Of a stretch of DNA of 64,000 nt, positions 51,789 to 64,000 are shown one piece after another; within the stretch, counting starts at the first letter, position 1, and each line of letters opens with the position of its first letter. Origin of the DNA: Sclerurus mexicanus (taxonomy: Eukaryota; Chordata; Aves; Passeriformes; Furnariidae); NCBI GenBank assembly GCA_013396755.1, contig VWZF01006736.1, positions 569,845-633,844 of the forward strand, in the 5' to 3' direction. A program made the position numbers and the translations under genes. Under the pieces are notes generated by a model. The model searched no databases. It saw only the letters and a program-made list of their open reading frames with translations, and was not told where the DNA came from.

Positions 51789-54700
51789 CTCAAAAAAGTG
51801 ATTCAAAATGGAGAAATGACATTTTTTCTTTGAACCAAGCTGGCAAAGTCATTTAGTGGACTAACAAAAAAGCCAGGATTTGGGTATCTGATGTTTTCAG
51901 TTGTCAGAACAGGGACATGAAAATATGGTCTGGATATTTCATCATTAAAAAAATCTTGATGCAGACACCAGTTTAGAGTTGCATCAGGAGACACGTTTGA
52001 AGACACACTAGTGCTTGTGGCATCATGACATAGGATCTGAAGAGTCGCCATGGGAATACTTGTCTTCAGTTGCAAGTAGTTGCAAATTTTCTAATGCCGC
52101 CTACTGTTTGTGCCACCTGCACAAATGTTCCGTGCAGACACTTGTTTCAGGAGTGAGTTCCTGAAGAGGAAAAGCTTAGGACTGAGCATAGTGTATTAGC
52201 ATGGGTACAAAAGCTTTTTCAGGCAGTTCAGATGAATTGATCATAGGCAGGACCAGGGTTATTACATCTGGTCCGCAAGAAAACGGTCCAGAAGGTTGGC
52301 TCTTCCTTGACTGGGACTGCTTTCAGCCTGATTTTCATCCAGCAGTATGGGTAGAAAGCAGCTTAAACCTGTGCATGCTTCAACTACCATGCTCACAGTC
52401 AGTGTGAGAAACACCACCTTTTTTCCAGACATTGCCTGAACAGGTGGATCTAGTAGAGGGTAAAAATGCATTTAACTGTTGTATTTGTTGCTTTATTTTT
52501 AAGTGTACTTATAATTCCACTAACGTATAATTCAGCAGATAATGTAGCTTCACATAGAGATGCTGGCAGGTAAAAGGTATGTTGATGAACACACTCTTAC
52601 AGTCTTCATGCCCATCTGCTTGTCTTCTGCAAAGATGATTTGAACATCTTAGTCATTAAAATATTTACCCTAAATTGTTTGGGGTTTTAAACACAAATTT
52701 TTCTCCTCCCGATATTGACATTACTAATAAATTGTCAGTGAGCTCCATTCAGTATCCCAGCAGTAGCTGATGAGTTTGGTCAATTCAGAACTTCATCAGC
52801 ACTTTACAAACCAACTGAAGACTTGATGGTTCCATTCTTTTTTTTTAAGGCATTGATAAAATGTGTCTAACAGCAAACGCAAACATCCTAATGGGCCCAT
52901 GAAACCTGTTATTCCTGGACCTGAGAAATTATATGCTTTAAATCAGTAGAAATCTACTACAGGGTGCTACTTACACAGTGTCCTATAGTAAGAATTTCTG
53001 AATCAGTATAGTTACTAATAGGCTGCCAATGCAGAGAACAAAGAAGCAGGAAGTCCACAAATCCCATCTGCTCTTTTCTGGTAATAAGCCTGTTGCTTTA
53101 TGCTGCAATAGCTGCAGGCTGGACCTGCCTTTCAGGCAAGCCAGTAAAGAATTAATTGCCATAATCCAGTCTGAGCTATACAAAAGATGTGTAACAATAA
53201 GGTCAGAGCACAGACAGTAAGCTCCAAGTCTGGTGAGATTATTTTAAAGAGCAGTTCCAGTCTGAAAAATGACTGTGAAAGTAGTTTTATAAAAATAGTC
53301 ACTGTGATGCCAGCAGAAGTCCATCTAATCAAGTATTGTGCCTTTAGCAAAGACTGATGGAAAATACCTCAGAAACAGGGAGAATATTGAGGGATTTTCT
53401 CTATTTTTCAGAAATAGTCAAATCAGGACATCTGGAGCATTTATTTTTGATAGCCACCGACGTGTAATAATATTCCGTTTGCTGAGCCCCATTTTTAAAC
53501 CATTTAAACACTAGAGCTCTACAACACCCTGTGGCAATTAAAGCTGCAATTTAATAAGGTATTGTTAGAAAAACTACTTCTTATTATCTACTTTAAATCT
53601 GCTGCCTAGTAATTTAATTGGGTGTCCCTTTTTCTGGTTTTCTGAGGAAGACTGAATGATTAATCATTCTCTATTCAGCTTCTCTTTGTCATTCATGACT
53701 ATATAAAACTCAGTTACTTCTCTTCCCAGCTGACAAGCCCTAATTTATAAAGCCTTGCCCGCCACAGAAGTCAGGCTGAACCTCCCATTGTTTCCTGTCT
53801 CCGTAAAGAAAACTGAATTTTTAACCCATTGTATTCTTTCTATTCTTACTCCATGTTTTCTTATGACATGATAGCTTAGGGAAGAATTTCAGTTTGGTCA
53901 AGCAAAAATCTTTGCTGAATATCCAGAAAAGCCCATGTAATTTATTTTTATAATTTATTTTTTTCCTGTCAGGTGGGATGAAGAAAAAAGCCTAGTGTGT
54001 AAAAACTTGTCCTTGCACTGTTTATAACCCACTCAATCGCAAAAGATCCAGTAAATTACAAGGACACCTAGACGGTAATTTAGGTACAGGTGGAAAACCT
54101 AAATCCAAATTTTATTCCAGACCATATATACTCCATATATAGTTCATATATACTGTGTAACTTGCAGGGTACTTGAGATCTTTCCCGCAACATATTGTTA
54201 AACTGACATAAAAACCCTTGCCATTCCTCCTGCCATGCCAGCTCTCCTGGGTCTGGGTAGTGATGTATTATTGTGATGATTGTATAGTGATGTACTGGGT
54301 AGTAGTATTAATCTTTCTTCAGTGTCAGACACTCCTTCAAAGCTGGGGGAGAGCTGGTCTGTAATCATTTCTGTCTGGGACAATCTGGAAAATGCAATGC
54401 AGCAAAGGTATTTCTGGAGTACATTCACTGGATTGGTGAAGGGTGTGTGAATTGTGGTATTACAAAAAGTGTATATTCTTCTTAGCTAGATCTTTTCCCT
54501 GTGTTTGTTCCAATTCCATTATGAGAAAAAAAGTCCCTGCTACCTTCATTCCCTGTTCCATTTATGGTCCTCCTGAAGAGATCCTGATTCTGAATTCAAA
54601 GGCAAGGGAGTTTCAAAACAGTTCTGGTGATGACTGAATTAAAACCTAGAAACCAGAATTCTCAAAGCATGTGCCCTCCTTTGACTGGGTATCTGGGATA

Positions 54701-55055
54701 TATCTCACTAGAGTGGAAGAGGCAGAAAAAATACTGTTCCTTTCTTGCTTTACTCATTCAGCTTTCCTCACATGTCATTCATGTCAAAATTGATATGCTT
54801 GCTCCCATAGAGAGTTTTGCTGTGAAAAAACTGCTGTTTTGCTACAAAAGGTTTTACTGTTACTTTTATGTATGTTGCTTTGGTAAATGGGTAGAATCAA
54901 TGTTCAAATGCATGATCACTTTTAAAAAACAGATAAAAACAGCATTCAAATGCATTATATGTCGTATACTTCCCAAGTATTGTTTAAATATTTGGCTGTT
55001 TGAAATTACAATGCTACAAATACAGTTAGCTGGATTCTCATTCTTAGTTCCAAGG

Positions 55056-55088
55056 TTTGAACTACATACAGGGATAACGTAGTTCAAA
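55056..55088. repeat. Perfect inverted repeat, 10-base arms
   Basis: TTTGAACTAC and GTAGTTCAAA flank a 13-base centre. No transposase or target-site duplication was recognised around it. Confidence 0.85.
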
Positions 55089-58000
55089 AGTCCCATGAGT
55101 AGAAACTTCCCTAGAGGAACCAGAAGATAGGAAGACAGACCAATGTGTTCTGGAATATTCATCTTACAGTCAAGTTTGACTATTGATTTCAATGGCACCA
55201 GTATTTACAGCAACATTAGTACTTTTAAAATTTCTCAGTTGGCTTATCTTTTTGTTAGTGTTTTCTCCTTTTTCTGCTTCTTTTAATATTTGAACATATG
55301 GAAAAATGGCTTAAATGCCAGAAAAAGTTTGCCTTTTCTTTCCAGAAATGATTGTCTTTTTTTTTTTTTTTTCCTGAGTAGGTAATTTTAAAATGTTGAC
55401 TGCCCATTGTTTTGACCACGATAGCTGTCTAAACTCCCTGAACAGATGTCTGGTGACTGCACAGCAATGCCAAGACTCAGACAAGTGCTTTTGGCATGAT
55501 TATATTCAGATATTGATTCTAGCAGGACAAAAGCAGTCAGTTTTAAGTCTTGGCACAGGCTACGAGACTGTAGCTGTCAATTTATAACTGACACAGTTAT
55601 AAAAACTCAATGGAAAATAGTCCATTTCCAAGCAGCTTGCTTGGAAAGGGAGGTGCGATCTGAATTTTTCTTGGGTCACTTACACAGCTGCAGCAGTAGC
55701 ATCCAGAGGCCACTGTTGTGCTGGGCACTGCTCCAACTGAAGATACTTCCTGTCAAAAATAGCTCAGACTGGAAAGACAAGATTCTAAGGCTTAGAAGAG
55801 CTCATCATATGAAGACATTTCTAATACTCTGGGATGAAACCTCCCAAAATTCCACTTCTTCACCATCTTACTCCAGCCAAATCTGAGTGACAGCTCCTCT
55901 AATGTTGCTGGAAGGGAACACAGCATTAAGAGAGATAAACAGACAATCATTCACACTGCTTTTAATTATTAATTAGACCACTCAGATGAGATGGTGAAAT
56001 TCCAAGCTTTGGTCTTTGCTCTCAGGACTACGTATTTTCTATTCAGCAGTCATTGCTGAGGTATTAATAGGCATGTAGTGAGTGTGCAGGCAGCATGGCT
56101 ATCCTGTGGAACATGGGCCATAAGGATCTGCTCTGCACAGGTCAGGGAACATGGCAAAAGCATTAATGGGGGCATCTTGTTTATTCCTCACAGCAGCCTG
56201 TTCCACTGTGTAATGCAACTTGGTTAGCTACATTGAGGAAGAAACTGAACTTGGCGCTCCCACTGTCTGGACCAAGTTCATCTGTTCATCTAGAGAATAC
56301 CTTCTCCATGGTTTTAAAAGGTGGTAGTTACTGAGATTTTTGAGGAGGTCTGATTTTAGCAGTGTGCGCCAAGTGTGCCATTTTGAGAATATCTGCAGAT
56401 TCTTCTCCCTGAAATGCAAGAAATGTTTTTAAGTCCTAGTTTTTCTGATGCCAGAGATTAGACTTGAGTTGCTCAGACCAGACAAAGCACAAAACAGGAG
56501 AGGAGGCCTTTGAAGTCAAAGAAGGAAATACCTCATCAGTTTAAGTTGTTCTGTTTCCGTTGAGGAGCTAAACAGCTATTTTAGTCAACAATTTCAGACT
56601 TTGGCACATGAAACCTTTTTAAGTATTAAGTCTCTATCCTTTGTCTTTATGGAATGAAGAATGTCTCTGCTGTTATGCTGCTGTGAAGAAAAATGAGGTG
56701 TTTTGGTGCATTAAAAGGAAGAAAAGGAGGCTACATTTCTACCTCATAGTCTGACATCAACTAGACTGGAAGCTAAAACCATCTTCTGGCATAACAGAGT
56801 AGCTACAGTGAGCAATATGCAAGTATGATCAAAAAGCAAAACTAAGGAAGAAAGTGGATGGTTTTCACTCTAAACACCAGGATTATGTTAAACTACCAAG
56901 GAAGGCAAGCAGAGTAGCAGAGTTCTGACCTTCTATGCTCTGAGTAAATAACAAGGACACATTAAGCTATCCCAACATTAAATGCATCCCTATATGAAAG
57001 AGAAAGGAATAGAGGGAACCTACTGAGTAAATGCAAAGCCCCTTTGATCTTGTCTAATTCTTTACAAGCCTAGCTAAGGAGGCTCTGGGAAGTAGTGGGC
57101 AGATGTTTTGTCAAACTCACAGGGATGTTTACTTCAAGAGAAAGAGGATGAGAGGACAATGTTAGAGATGTTTGTCACCTTGTGTCAAGAACTGCTAGGA
57201 AGGGTTACACAGGCTAAGCGTTCTGTAAGAACCTATGCAGGATACCACGGAATATATTAGCACAGCAAAGCTGTTCTTATGACATTCCTTATTCTTGTAA
57301 GTATCAGTAGCTTTGAAGCAATCTACATATTTAAATGCATCAATATGCATTATTTCACTCCTCTCCTCTTATTGCTTGATTCCCCCACTGTAAAGCTATG
57401 TCCCCACTTTGTAAGATAAAGTATCCATTACACAGTGAAAAAAAATGGGCCTGATGAATCACAAAACCCCACATAATTTAGTGCATCATCTCTGAATGGA
57501 GCTTTTCCATCTAATTTGAGGCATTATTGAAGATAACACTTTCATTAAAACAGCTGCCAGCAAACTGTTTATTTGGATTGTTTCATGGAAGCACTAGTCA
57601 AAGGGAAATAAACCACCACATACTAATAATATGCAAAAAGGACAAAAAACATTTAAGTTTTGATACATTGGTATTGAGATGTTAATATGGTTTTTCTTAA
57701 TGAGTACTGCCATGCCAGTTTTTATATGGTAAATCACAAACCTGGTGTTTCTTTTCAGGAAACTTATACAACATATAATAAAAAATAACAAAAAAAGCAC
57801 ATGGCAAAACATGCCAGGGCTGTTCAGCAAGGATGACTTAATGAGCACAGAATTATTATTTGTCATTCTTATTGCTACGTCTCTGTCAGTGAGCATCTAA
57901 GTAGCAGATGTTTTAATCCAGAGTTTGCTCCTGGTCTCTAGTGGAGTGAACTAAAATCTCTCATCCCCTCAAACATTAGGAAGTCCTGGATTCTGATGTG

Positions 58001-58780
58001 CTGGCTCAAAGGAACGTCTAACATCTTCCATTATAACTGGGCTTTAGCAGTAACTGTTGGTCTCCAAACAGGACCAAATGTGTGACATTAAAATTCTGCC
58101 ACTACTTTTCTCACCCTGTTGTGCAAGTCTCATTTTTTCTTGCTGAAGCAGAGTAATAATAAATATAGTTTAACTAGGATATGTCATGAGCAAGAGACAC
58201 ACACCAGAAAAAAAATATCTATAATAACAAGTTTATTAGAGCTACTGCCATTAATTCATAAGAAATTTTCATAAAATTAACAAAACAAAATATCTACTGT
58301 TTCATTTCTCCATGCAAATATCAGCCTGAACATCTTTTAAGCCAAGACAGATAACATCATTATTAAACTGCAGGCCCAATGGTTTAAATTACACAAACAT
58401 CCATGCCTCATGTCTCCACTATGAAATGTGGAGTGAAGGAGAGAGAATTTGACTGACACAGCCATTAATCTAATATTGATCTATGGATTTGACACTTTGC
58501 GTACCTCTAAGCTCTTGCTCAGGTCCAACAACCTCCAAACACTCTAACTCTGTCATGGCCATATCCAAGAAGTCCCTTTAAGCTGTGGTGTAAGGAAGAA
58601 AAACCAGTTCTACATAACCGTAATCTAAAACATCTCATGGCAAAGACTAATAGTCACCTTTGTATGTCCAGTAAACTACTTCAACTATTGACTATTTTAG
58701 GTAACATAACAAAGCATGAATTCTTCTTTCTGTTTCTACACTTTCATACACATACACTGTCCAAAAAGAAACAAAAAATG

Positions 58781-59846
58781 CTTCACTGTAGTCTTGAAGG
58801 AGTTTATTTGGCCTAATGTAGACATCTAGAAATCTGAACTGTTCATTTGAGGTACCTTTGCAAACCATGGAAAGTACATACATTCAAAGCATGGTTAACA
58901 TCATGGTAGGATAAACATTTGAAATCTGACTGATTGAATTGCTTCCTAAAAATGTCTGTTTATATGACTGTAAAACAGAATAGATTAAGTAACTCAGAAA
59001 TAGATGTCTACACTGTATATAAATTTAGGCAATATGAATCCATCTAAAGTGTTTAGATAGTTTAATAAAGTAAGAAAGATAAATAAAACAACATAATATC
59101 ATGTAAAGTATGTATTTCATTATTTCATGGCAACTATTAAGTGTGCTCTTCTTATAAAATGGTAATCCAATAGTTACCAAAATTCTAAAACTTGGAGTTG
59201 GATGCTTCTTCTTAAAACCCCCTAACAACTTTTGTCTAAAATCCTTCTGTAGTAATAGCAATGCATTTTCCAAAGATGATTTGTTCTGTCTCAAAATTGC
59301 CATTTAAGTTACTTAGGAAGAACCTTCCTCTGGAAATTGATGTCTCTCCTTGAAGGTACAGCATCAACCCACTTCCCTCTGTATGAAAACATTAGTTTAA
59401 ACTGAATAGCTGACTTCCAAATGGCTAATCTTTGAGGAGATGAATCCCATTCATGCTATATTAAGGCAACAAATCTTTATATTGGAGTAGATGTGTTTTC
59501 CCAAAAGAGAATACAGCAATACAGCCCCTTCATAACAAGTGCGTAGGTATGTTATGACATTCAGAAAATTTCAATAAATTATCATTGGTTTTACACAGAG
59601 TTTAGCAGTTTCACAGAACTGATGAATATACTGAACAATGTCTTGTTTTGCTTCCTGCAATGTGTGTATGAAATGACATCTAAATTCCCAATAAATTAAT
59701 TCCTTTGGTAACCGTGGAGTAGGATCTCAGTTAGAAAATTTGCTCCTAGCAATGCAAATCAAAAATTTTCCAGTGCTTTGAATTAACAGGCCAATACACT
59801 TAACTAAACAATAGTAGAACTTCTTATAATGTTTTGTGTGTCAAAA
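58781..59846 (-). other. SCEL: SCEL 3' UTR (inferred)
   Basis: Follows the stop codon at 59847-59849 in the inferred terminal exon and runs to the candidate polyadenylation signal. AT-rich with no supported coding content. Its end is inferred, not seen in transcripts. Confidence 0.5.
58803..58808 (-). terminator. SCEL: Candidate SCEL polyadenylation signal
   Basis: AATAAA on the minus strand about 1.04 kb after the SCEL stop. Within about 50 bases downstream the minus strand is T-rich and then TG-rich (TGTATGTGTATG), as expected of a cleavage region. Another AATAAA lies at about 58231, so usage is uncertain. Confidence 0.45.
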
Positions 59847-59863
59847 TTAGTAGATCCATTTTT
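59847..59863 (-). CDS. SCEL: SCEL terminal coding exon (five residues plus stop)
   Basis: A strong acceptor (TTTTTTCTCTTGCAG) ends at 59864. The exon opens with AA, which completes a Glu codon begun by the last G of the upstream LIM exon, giving EKWIY-TAA directly after SKVK. The phase fit, the strong polypyrimidine tract and the position about 1 kb downstream of the LIM exon support it. A very short coding tail after a C-terminal LIM domain is plausible, but there is no independent proof. Confidence 0.7.
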
Positions 59864-60874
59864 CTGCAAGAGAAAAAAGATTGGTCAGAAATGCCAAGCA
59901 AAGTAGTATACTCTAAATGTCATACAACGAAACTTCAGATTTTTTTTTTCTTTAGAATGTCAACTGAAGTCTGACTGTCCTATCTTGTAATTTGATGAAA
60001 TAAGACATGTTAATTTATAATACTTAATATACAGAGCCTTGGTATGTCTTTCTATAGTTTTATTACTGTTACCATATCTTATTAATTTTTTAATCTGATT
60101 AATTGCAAAATTCACTCTTCCTGTCAAATTTTGCAATAGCATAACACAAAGTATTTTAATGAAACAAATTTTTAATACAATTTTAGTTAATATGATCTTA
60201 TCTCAAAGTTATGTGGTTGAAAACCAGCTTATCAGAGCATTTAACCTGCATTTCCATTTGTCTTAATTTCGGTCAGAGGCACTGATTTTATGAAACAATA
60301 ATTGCTGTGAAGAGAGAAGACTTACAATCGAGCAACTTCTAGAAAAATTAATAAAACAAAATGTTCATTCATCCCTGCCTTGCATATTTCTTTACTCACT
60401 CTATTCATGACGAAGGTGAGAATGGTGATCACAGTATACTATTTTCATTATGACTTAATAGATTTTGTATTTTCTCTCTAATAGTCATAGTTACTCCACT
60501 AGGTGAAAATACGTCTGAACCCTGGCTTATTCATTTCGATAGAGCAACCTGATTTTCAGATGACCTTGCAATTTATTCTTCTCACTCCCAGGGCCAGATG
60601 CCATTGCCTCACTCTAGGTGTCTCCATTGACTGCACAGGTAGCACTCTATGGGTTACAATGAGACCTTAAGAGATATCCCTCACAGATACAGAATAGTTG
60701 TATCTAGAACCTGGGGTTGGTTATCATCCTAAACTTACTGTATTAGATATTTTGAAAAGGTTTAAGTACACAGAAATGAGCAAAAGCAACAGCTGTGTTG
60801 TATGTTGAAGTTATTTGAAAGAAGTTTGCTAAACTGTTTTTCTAAAATTCAGTCTAATACATGTTTTACCTTAC
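59864..60874 (-). other. SCEL: SCEL last intron
   Basis: About 1 kb between donor AAAG/GTAAGG and acceptor TTGCAG. Nothing else recognised in it. Confidence 0.7.
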
Positions 60875-60977
60875 CTTTAACTTTGGAATAGCAAGGCTCA
60901 CAATGCACAGTTTTTCTGTAAATCCAAATGCTGTCTCCTGCTTTTAGATCTTCCAGGGGTCTCTTACATACTTCACA
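60875..60977 (-). CDS. SCEL: SCEL LIM domain exon, second zinc finger
   Basis: Sciellin is a precursor of the cornified envelope in stratified epithelia; it has a repeat region followed by one C-terminal LIM domain. This 103-base exon encodes CEVCKRPLEDLKAGD, then SIWIYRKTVHCEPCYSKVK. The pattern C-x2-C (first residues) and C-x2-C within HCEPC gives the second zinc site. The acceptor is GTTGAAG/TGT and the donor AAAG/GTAAGG. Joined to the upstream exon it reads CFK/CEVC, the hinge between the two LIM fingers. Synteny next to SLAIN1 in the same orientation supports SCEL over other LIM proteins. Confidence 0.92.
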
Positions 60978-63249
60978 CTTCAACACACAAGTCAAAGAAA
61001 GAAGAAAAATTAAAATGAAACCTTTCTCTAATTCTAATTCCCAGTATGCTGTCCTTTAGGAAGGAAGCAATCTCAGACCATAATAGGGGTTATTAGTACT
61101 GCAGTATCATCAAATCTGAACTCTGAAAGTAGTTTTAATGAACACAAAGTTAAACATCAGATTATCTCACCTTTAGGCATCTAAAAATCAGATACCTGTG
61201 TCTCAACTGGTTAGGTAGGTACTCATTATACTCAACAACCCTGTCCTTCCCCAAGACATTTCCAAAGGGTACTTTCTCTGTCTTATCTTAGAGTTTTATC
61301 CTAAAATAAGATGAATCACCATTCTGAGGTCCCTTCTTTTCTTCGCTGAGTAAAGGAAACACGATCATACTTAATCATCCAACTCAGAGTAAATCTTAAA
61401 GGAACTAAACCTGCTTATTTCAAAATATTTTATGATACTTTATCTTAGCTATTTCTCCTATTCTTGCAGAATCTGGACACTGCTTTCACAAATGTTTAAA
61501 CAAAGCTAGTTTTTGAGATAGAGAAGCATTGCCTGTGTTCCACATATTAAAATACACAGATACACACAGAGGCTGACTTCCCAAGATCACAAAGAAAGTC
61601 TACAATGGATCAAGGAGCATGGTAATTTGCTATATAAACTAGAATCTTGATACCCAGATAATCTTATTTATGTATTTAAATCTAATAAAAGAATAGTAAA
61701 TTCTGGTTTCTTTGATATTTTATTCTCTGATAAGTGAAAATCAGCATTAGTATTAAGGTGCTATTAAAACAATCTGTTTCTTTGTTTAAACCAGCAAAAG
61801 GATGGGCATATCATCAAAGCTGTGATCACCAAGATTGGCTAGAATTTTTATACAGAGGAAACCCCCTACAACTGGGATTATTTACTCACTGAACTTTTGG
61901 TATATACCTTTGCAAGGAAATTAAGATGTTATACTGCTGTCAGCTACATGCAAATCTCTAATGGATACAGGGTATTTGTAAGGAGCTAAATGAATATTAT
62001 GATGAGAAACTTCACTGTTTAGCTAAATACATAACTACAAGCATGAACCACAGACCTACATCAGCTGTTTATTTTTTTTTGCCAATAGTTTCGTAAGTGT
62101 GTAGTTACACAAAAATTAAGCTGAATTTTGCTGGCCAGAGAGGTTCCAAATGGAGAATAGGTAGCAAAAACAATATAGCTTAAAAATAAGCATAAATATA
62201 TAACAGATAATTCAGCCAATACCAACATATTAATATTCTTAACTGCATAAAAAAGCCCATTCCTCTTTATGTGCGTTGATCTGCCTAAAAAGAGTGGAAG
62301 CAAACCAGAGCTTATATTTACCTGGAATAATAGTACTGAGGAGGTATTAGATGGTGGTTTCCATTGAAGAAACTGCATTTCTGGTGCTCACAGAGCTCAG
62401 AAAGTCCATATGAGACAAAAAGCACATGCAGCTTCAGATATGTTAAGTGCAACCTTACTGTCGTATTCTGCTTTGTGTTACATTTCATGCAGTAAATAGG
62501 TAAAAGAACTGCTGTCAGAAGCAGAAGTAAAAGCTGTACAGGACTGGGCAGAAATATGAGCTATGCTAATGCAGTGGTTTTGCAGAGTATTGTTTGTTAG
62601 AACAACAAACCCTGTGTGTAGATGCAAGCAGAAATAAGTCAAATGAGGCAGAAAGAAAACAGACTACAGGACTGAGCACTGCCAGGCATGCCCTGAGTAA
62701 AGTTTAAGAGCAAATTTCAGGCTGAGGCTTAGGTTTTGGTGTGACAAGCAAAAAAAAATTTCTTCTGTGCTTTCATTCTTAATAGAAACAGGATAAAAAA
62801 TTACCAAGTTTTTAATAAGGCTATTTTACATGTCACTTAATCAAGAACATCTACAAAACTTCATTAAAAAAAATCGAACAAAATTTTATAATATTAAGAA
62901 AGTGTAAGTTGGATATAATTCACTGTATCAAACTGGAAGTGTGTATAAGTGAAGGCTTCTAAATGTGTGGGACATTCAGGATACATTCTGCTGCATCCTT
63001 TATCCTCCTTTTGGTTGCAAGAGGGGACATGTAGGGAGAAGGAGAGAGTGAAGTAGAAACAGGAAGGGACTGTATAAGGAAGAGAGAGAAACAGAGAGAT
63101 TAGTGTTTCCTACATTAATCTCCAGTTGGAAACCTTCCTATTCTCCCAGGTGCAGAAGGCCTACGGCCTAAATATTCTCTTATTATATATGTAGTATAAT
63201 GCAGGTATTACATTCAAATTATATTTCTTAATAGCAGGTGAAATCTTAC
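60978..63249 (-). other. SCEL: SCEL intron inside the LIM domain
   Basis: About 2.3 kb between the two LIM half-domains. No repeat or gene recognised; the open frame at 62061-62378 (minus) looks like chance. Confidence 0.85.
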
Positions 63250-63358
63250 CTTGAAGCAAGTTGAATGACAGCAAATTTGCAAGGCATCTAAGATCATTTT
63301 GGCATCTATGCCCAAGGGCTTCCTGCAGTATGTACATATATCTTTTCCAATTATACTC
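63250..63358 (-). CDS. SCEL: SCEL LIM domain exon, first zinc finger
   Basis: Acceptor ATACACAG/G, donor TTCAAG/GTAAG. It has 109 bases, entering in phase 2 and leaving in phase 0. It encodes SIIGKDICTYCRKPLG, then IDAKMILDALQICCHSTCFK. C-x2-C (CTYC) and H-x2-C (HSTC), 19 residues apart, form the first zinc site of a LIM domain. CTYCRKPLG and KMILD are typical of sciellin. The longer open frame starting near 63403 runs through intron; the splice acceptor sets the boundary. Confidence 0.93.
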
Positions 63359-63843
63359 CTGTGTATATAATATAACATCAGCTGTCAGAAAAAGAGCTGC
63401 CATTGAAATCTCAAGCAGAAAATTGATAACCTTAGTACGCTGTGTGGAAAAGACATTTGTATACTGTGCATGGCCATAAATGGAAAAATGTCATGAGTGT
63501 ATTCCCTCCATTCTGTTTGACAAGTGTAATATACATGTTCCTGTGATGGGTAAATTGCAGAACATAATTGTCAAGCATCAAAAATACATTGACAGAAAGA
63601 ATAGTCTTCTCTGGTGAAATGAATTAAGCTGCTGAATGTCTGGGGACATGTATACTAAATAGGGATGAAGTGGAGGACAAGGATTTTAACATTTTAATCA
63701 TAAAAGTAAATTTTAATAATTTGATCAGTCTGGTATAGAATTCTCTGTGCTGCTGAAATGCCTGAAAACCTTTTTGATTTTCTGCCAGACAGAACTTATA
63801 ACTTCATGGCAGTTATAGTGAACACATGTATAGAACAACCTAC
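63359..63843 (-). other. SCEL: SCEL intron upstream of the LIM domain
   Basis: Non-coding sequence between the LIM exon and the possible repeat exon at 63844. No repeat recognised. If that exon is not real, the intron continues past the window end. Confidence 0.6.
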
Positions 63844-63912
63844 CTGGTATTCATTACAATAGTACTTTTAAATATTTTCTCAGCTCTTGTTGCATTCTTA
63901 TGTGACATCAAT
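63844..63912 (-). CDS. SCEL: Possible SCEL exon upstream of LIM domain
   Basis: A 69-base segment bounded by GTACAG and a strong donor CCAG/GTAGGT. Read in the phase required by the LIM exon it is open and gives LMSHKNATRAEKIFKSTIV then MNT, with the split last codon completed by the G of the next exon. Sciellin repeats are encoded by short symmetric exons of about this size, so the architecture fits. Against it, the polypyrimidine tract is weak and the peptide is not clearly a sciellin repeat. Confidence 0.4.
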
Positions 63913-64000
63913 CTGTACTTTATCTAGATATAATTGTTGGAGTTTTTGCATTAAAAAATCAACTGATCTTGCTCTTTTCCACTCAATGACAAACCATTAT

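Larger units (their letters stand above)
49911..58780. other. Intergenic region between SLAIN1 and SCEL
   Basis: About 9 kb upstream of SLAIN1 and downstream of SCEL. It holds two CR1 3' fragments within 2.2 kb of SLAIN1 exon 1, a perfect 10-base-arm hairpin at 55056-55088 and a poly-T run near 55360. The longest open frame (54627-55082, plus, 151 codons) has no recognisable domain. No gene is supported. Confidence 0.75.

Noticed and set aside
54627..55082. 151-codon plus-strand open frame in the intergenic region
   Set aside because: No recognisable domain, Cys/Phe/Lys-rich composition typical of translated AT-rich DNA, and no splice or promoter context.
1..64000. tRNA, rRNA, CRISPR array, bacterial operon or defence system
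   Set aside because: I saw no cloverleaf-like gene, rRNA segment, regularly spaced repeats or closely packed coding frames; the window is an ordinary two-gene vertebrate locus.

Overview
The window is a piece of a vertebrate nuclear chromosome, almost certainly from a bird. It is AT-rich, intron-dominated and has one CpG-rich promoter. Its recognisable repeats are all CR1 LINEs with the avian-type 3' end (CTTCCAACCT...ATTCTGTGATTCTGTGA). No bacterial or operon-like organisation is present. The species cannot be named from the sequence alone.

The window is dominated by one gene on the minus strand, SLAIN1, a microtubule plus-end protein. I could place eight coding exons with matching splice sites and reading phases: exon 1 (partly hidden by a 72-base N run) at about 49647-49752, exon 2 at 46083-46222, exon 3 at 20060-20209, exon 4 at 17974-18123, exon 5 at 15556-15894, exon 6 at 5710-5874, exon 7 at 3526-3817 and exon 8 at 980-1055 with the stop codon. 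The 3' UTR fills 1-979 and probably continues beyond the window. Intron 2 is about 26 kb and carries the longest transposon copy, a roughly 3 kb dead CR1 in antisense orientation at about 22110-25195.

Upstream of SLAIN1, at the high-coordinate end, lies the 3' end of a second minus-strand gene, SCEL (sciellin). Its LIM domain is split over two exons (63250-63358 and 60875-60977) and is followed by a tiny terminal coding exon (59847-59863). A further possible 69-base exon lies at 63844-63912. SCEL and SLAIN1 are neighbours in the same orientation in mammals, so the order supports both calls.

Between the two genes (about 49.9-58.8 kb) I see only non-coding DNA with two CR1 3' fragments. I found no RNA genes, CRISPR arrays or viral genes, and nothing that looks like a new multi-gene system. 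The points most worth a second look are the assembly gap and G-quadruplex tract at SLAIN1 exon 1, the cluster of EB1-binding SxIP-type motifs beside a coding serine repeat, the phase-symmetric exons 3-6, and several clean intronic or intergenic hairpins.
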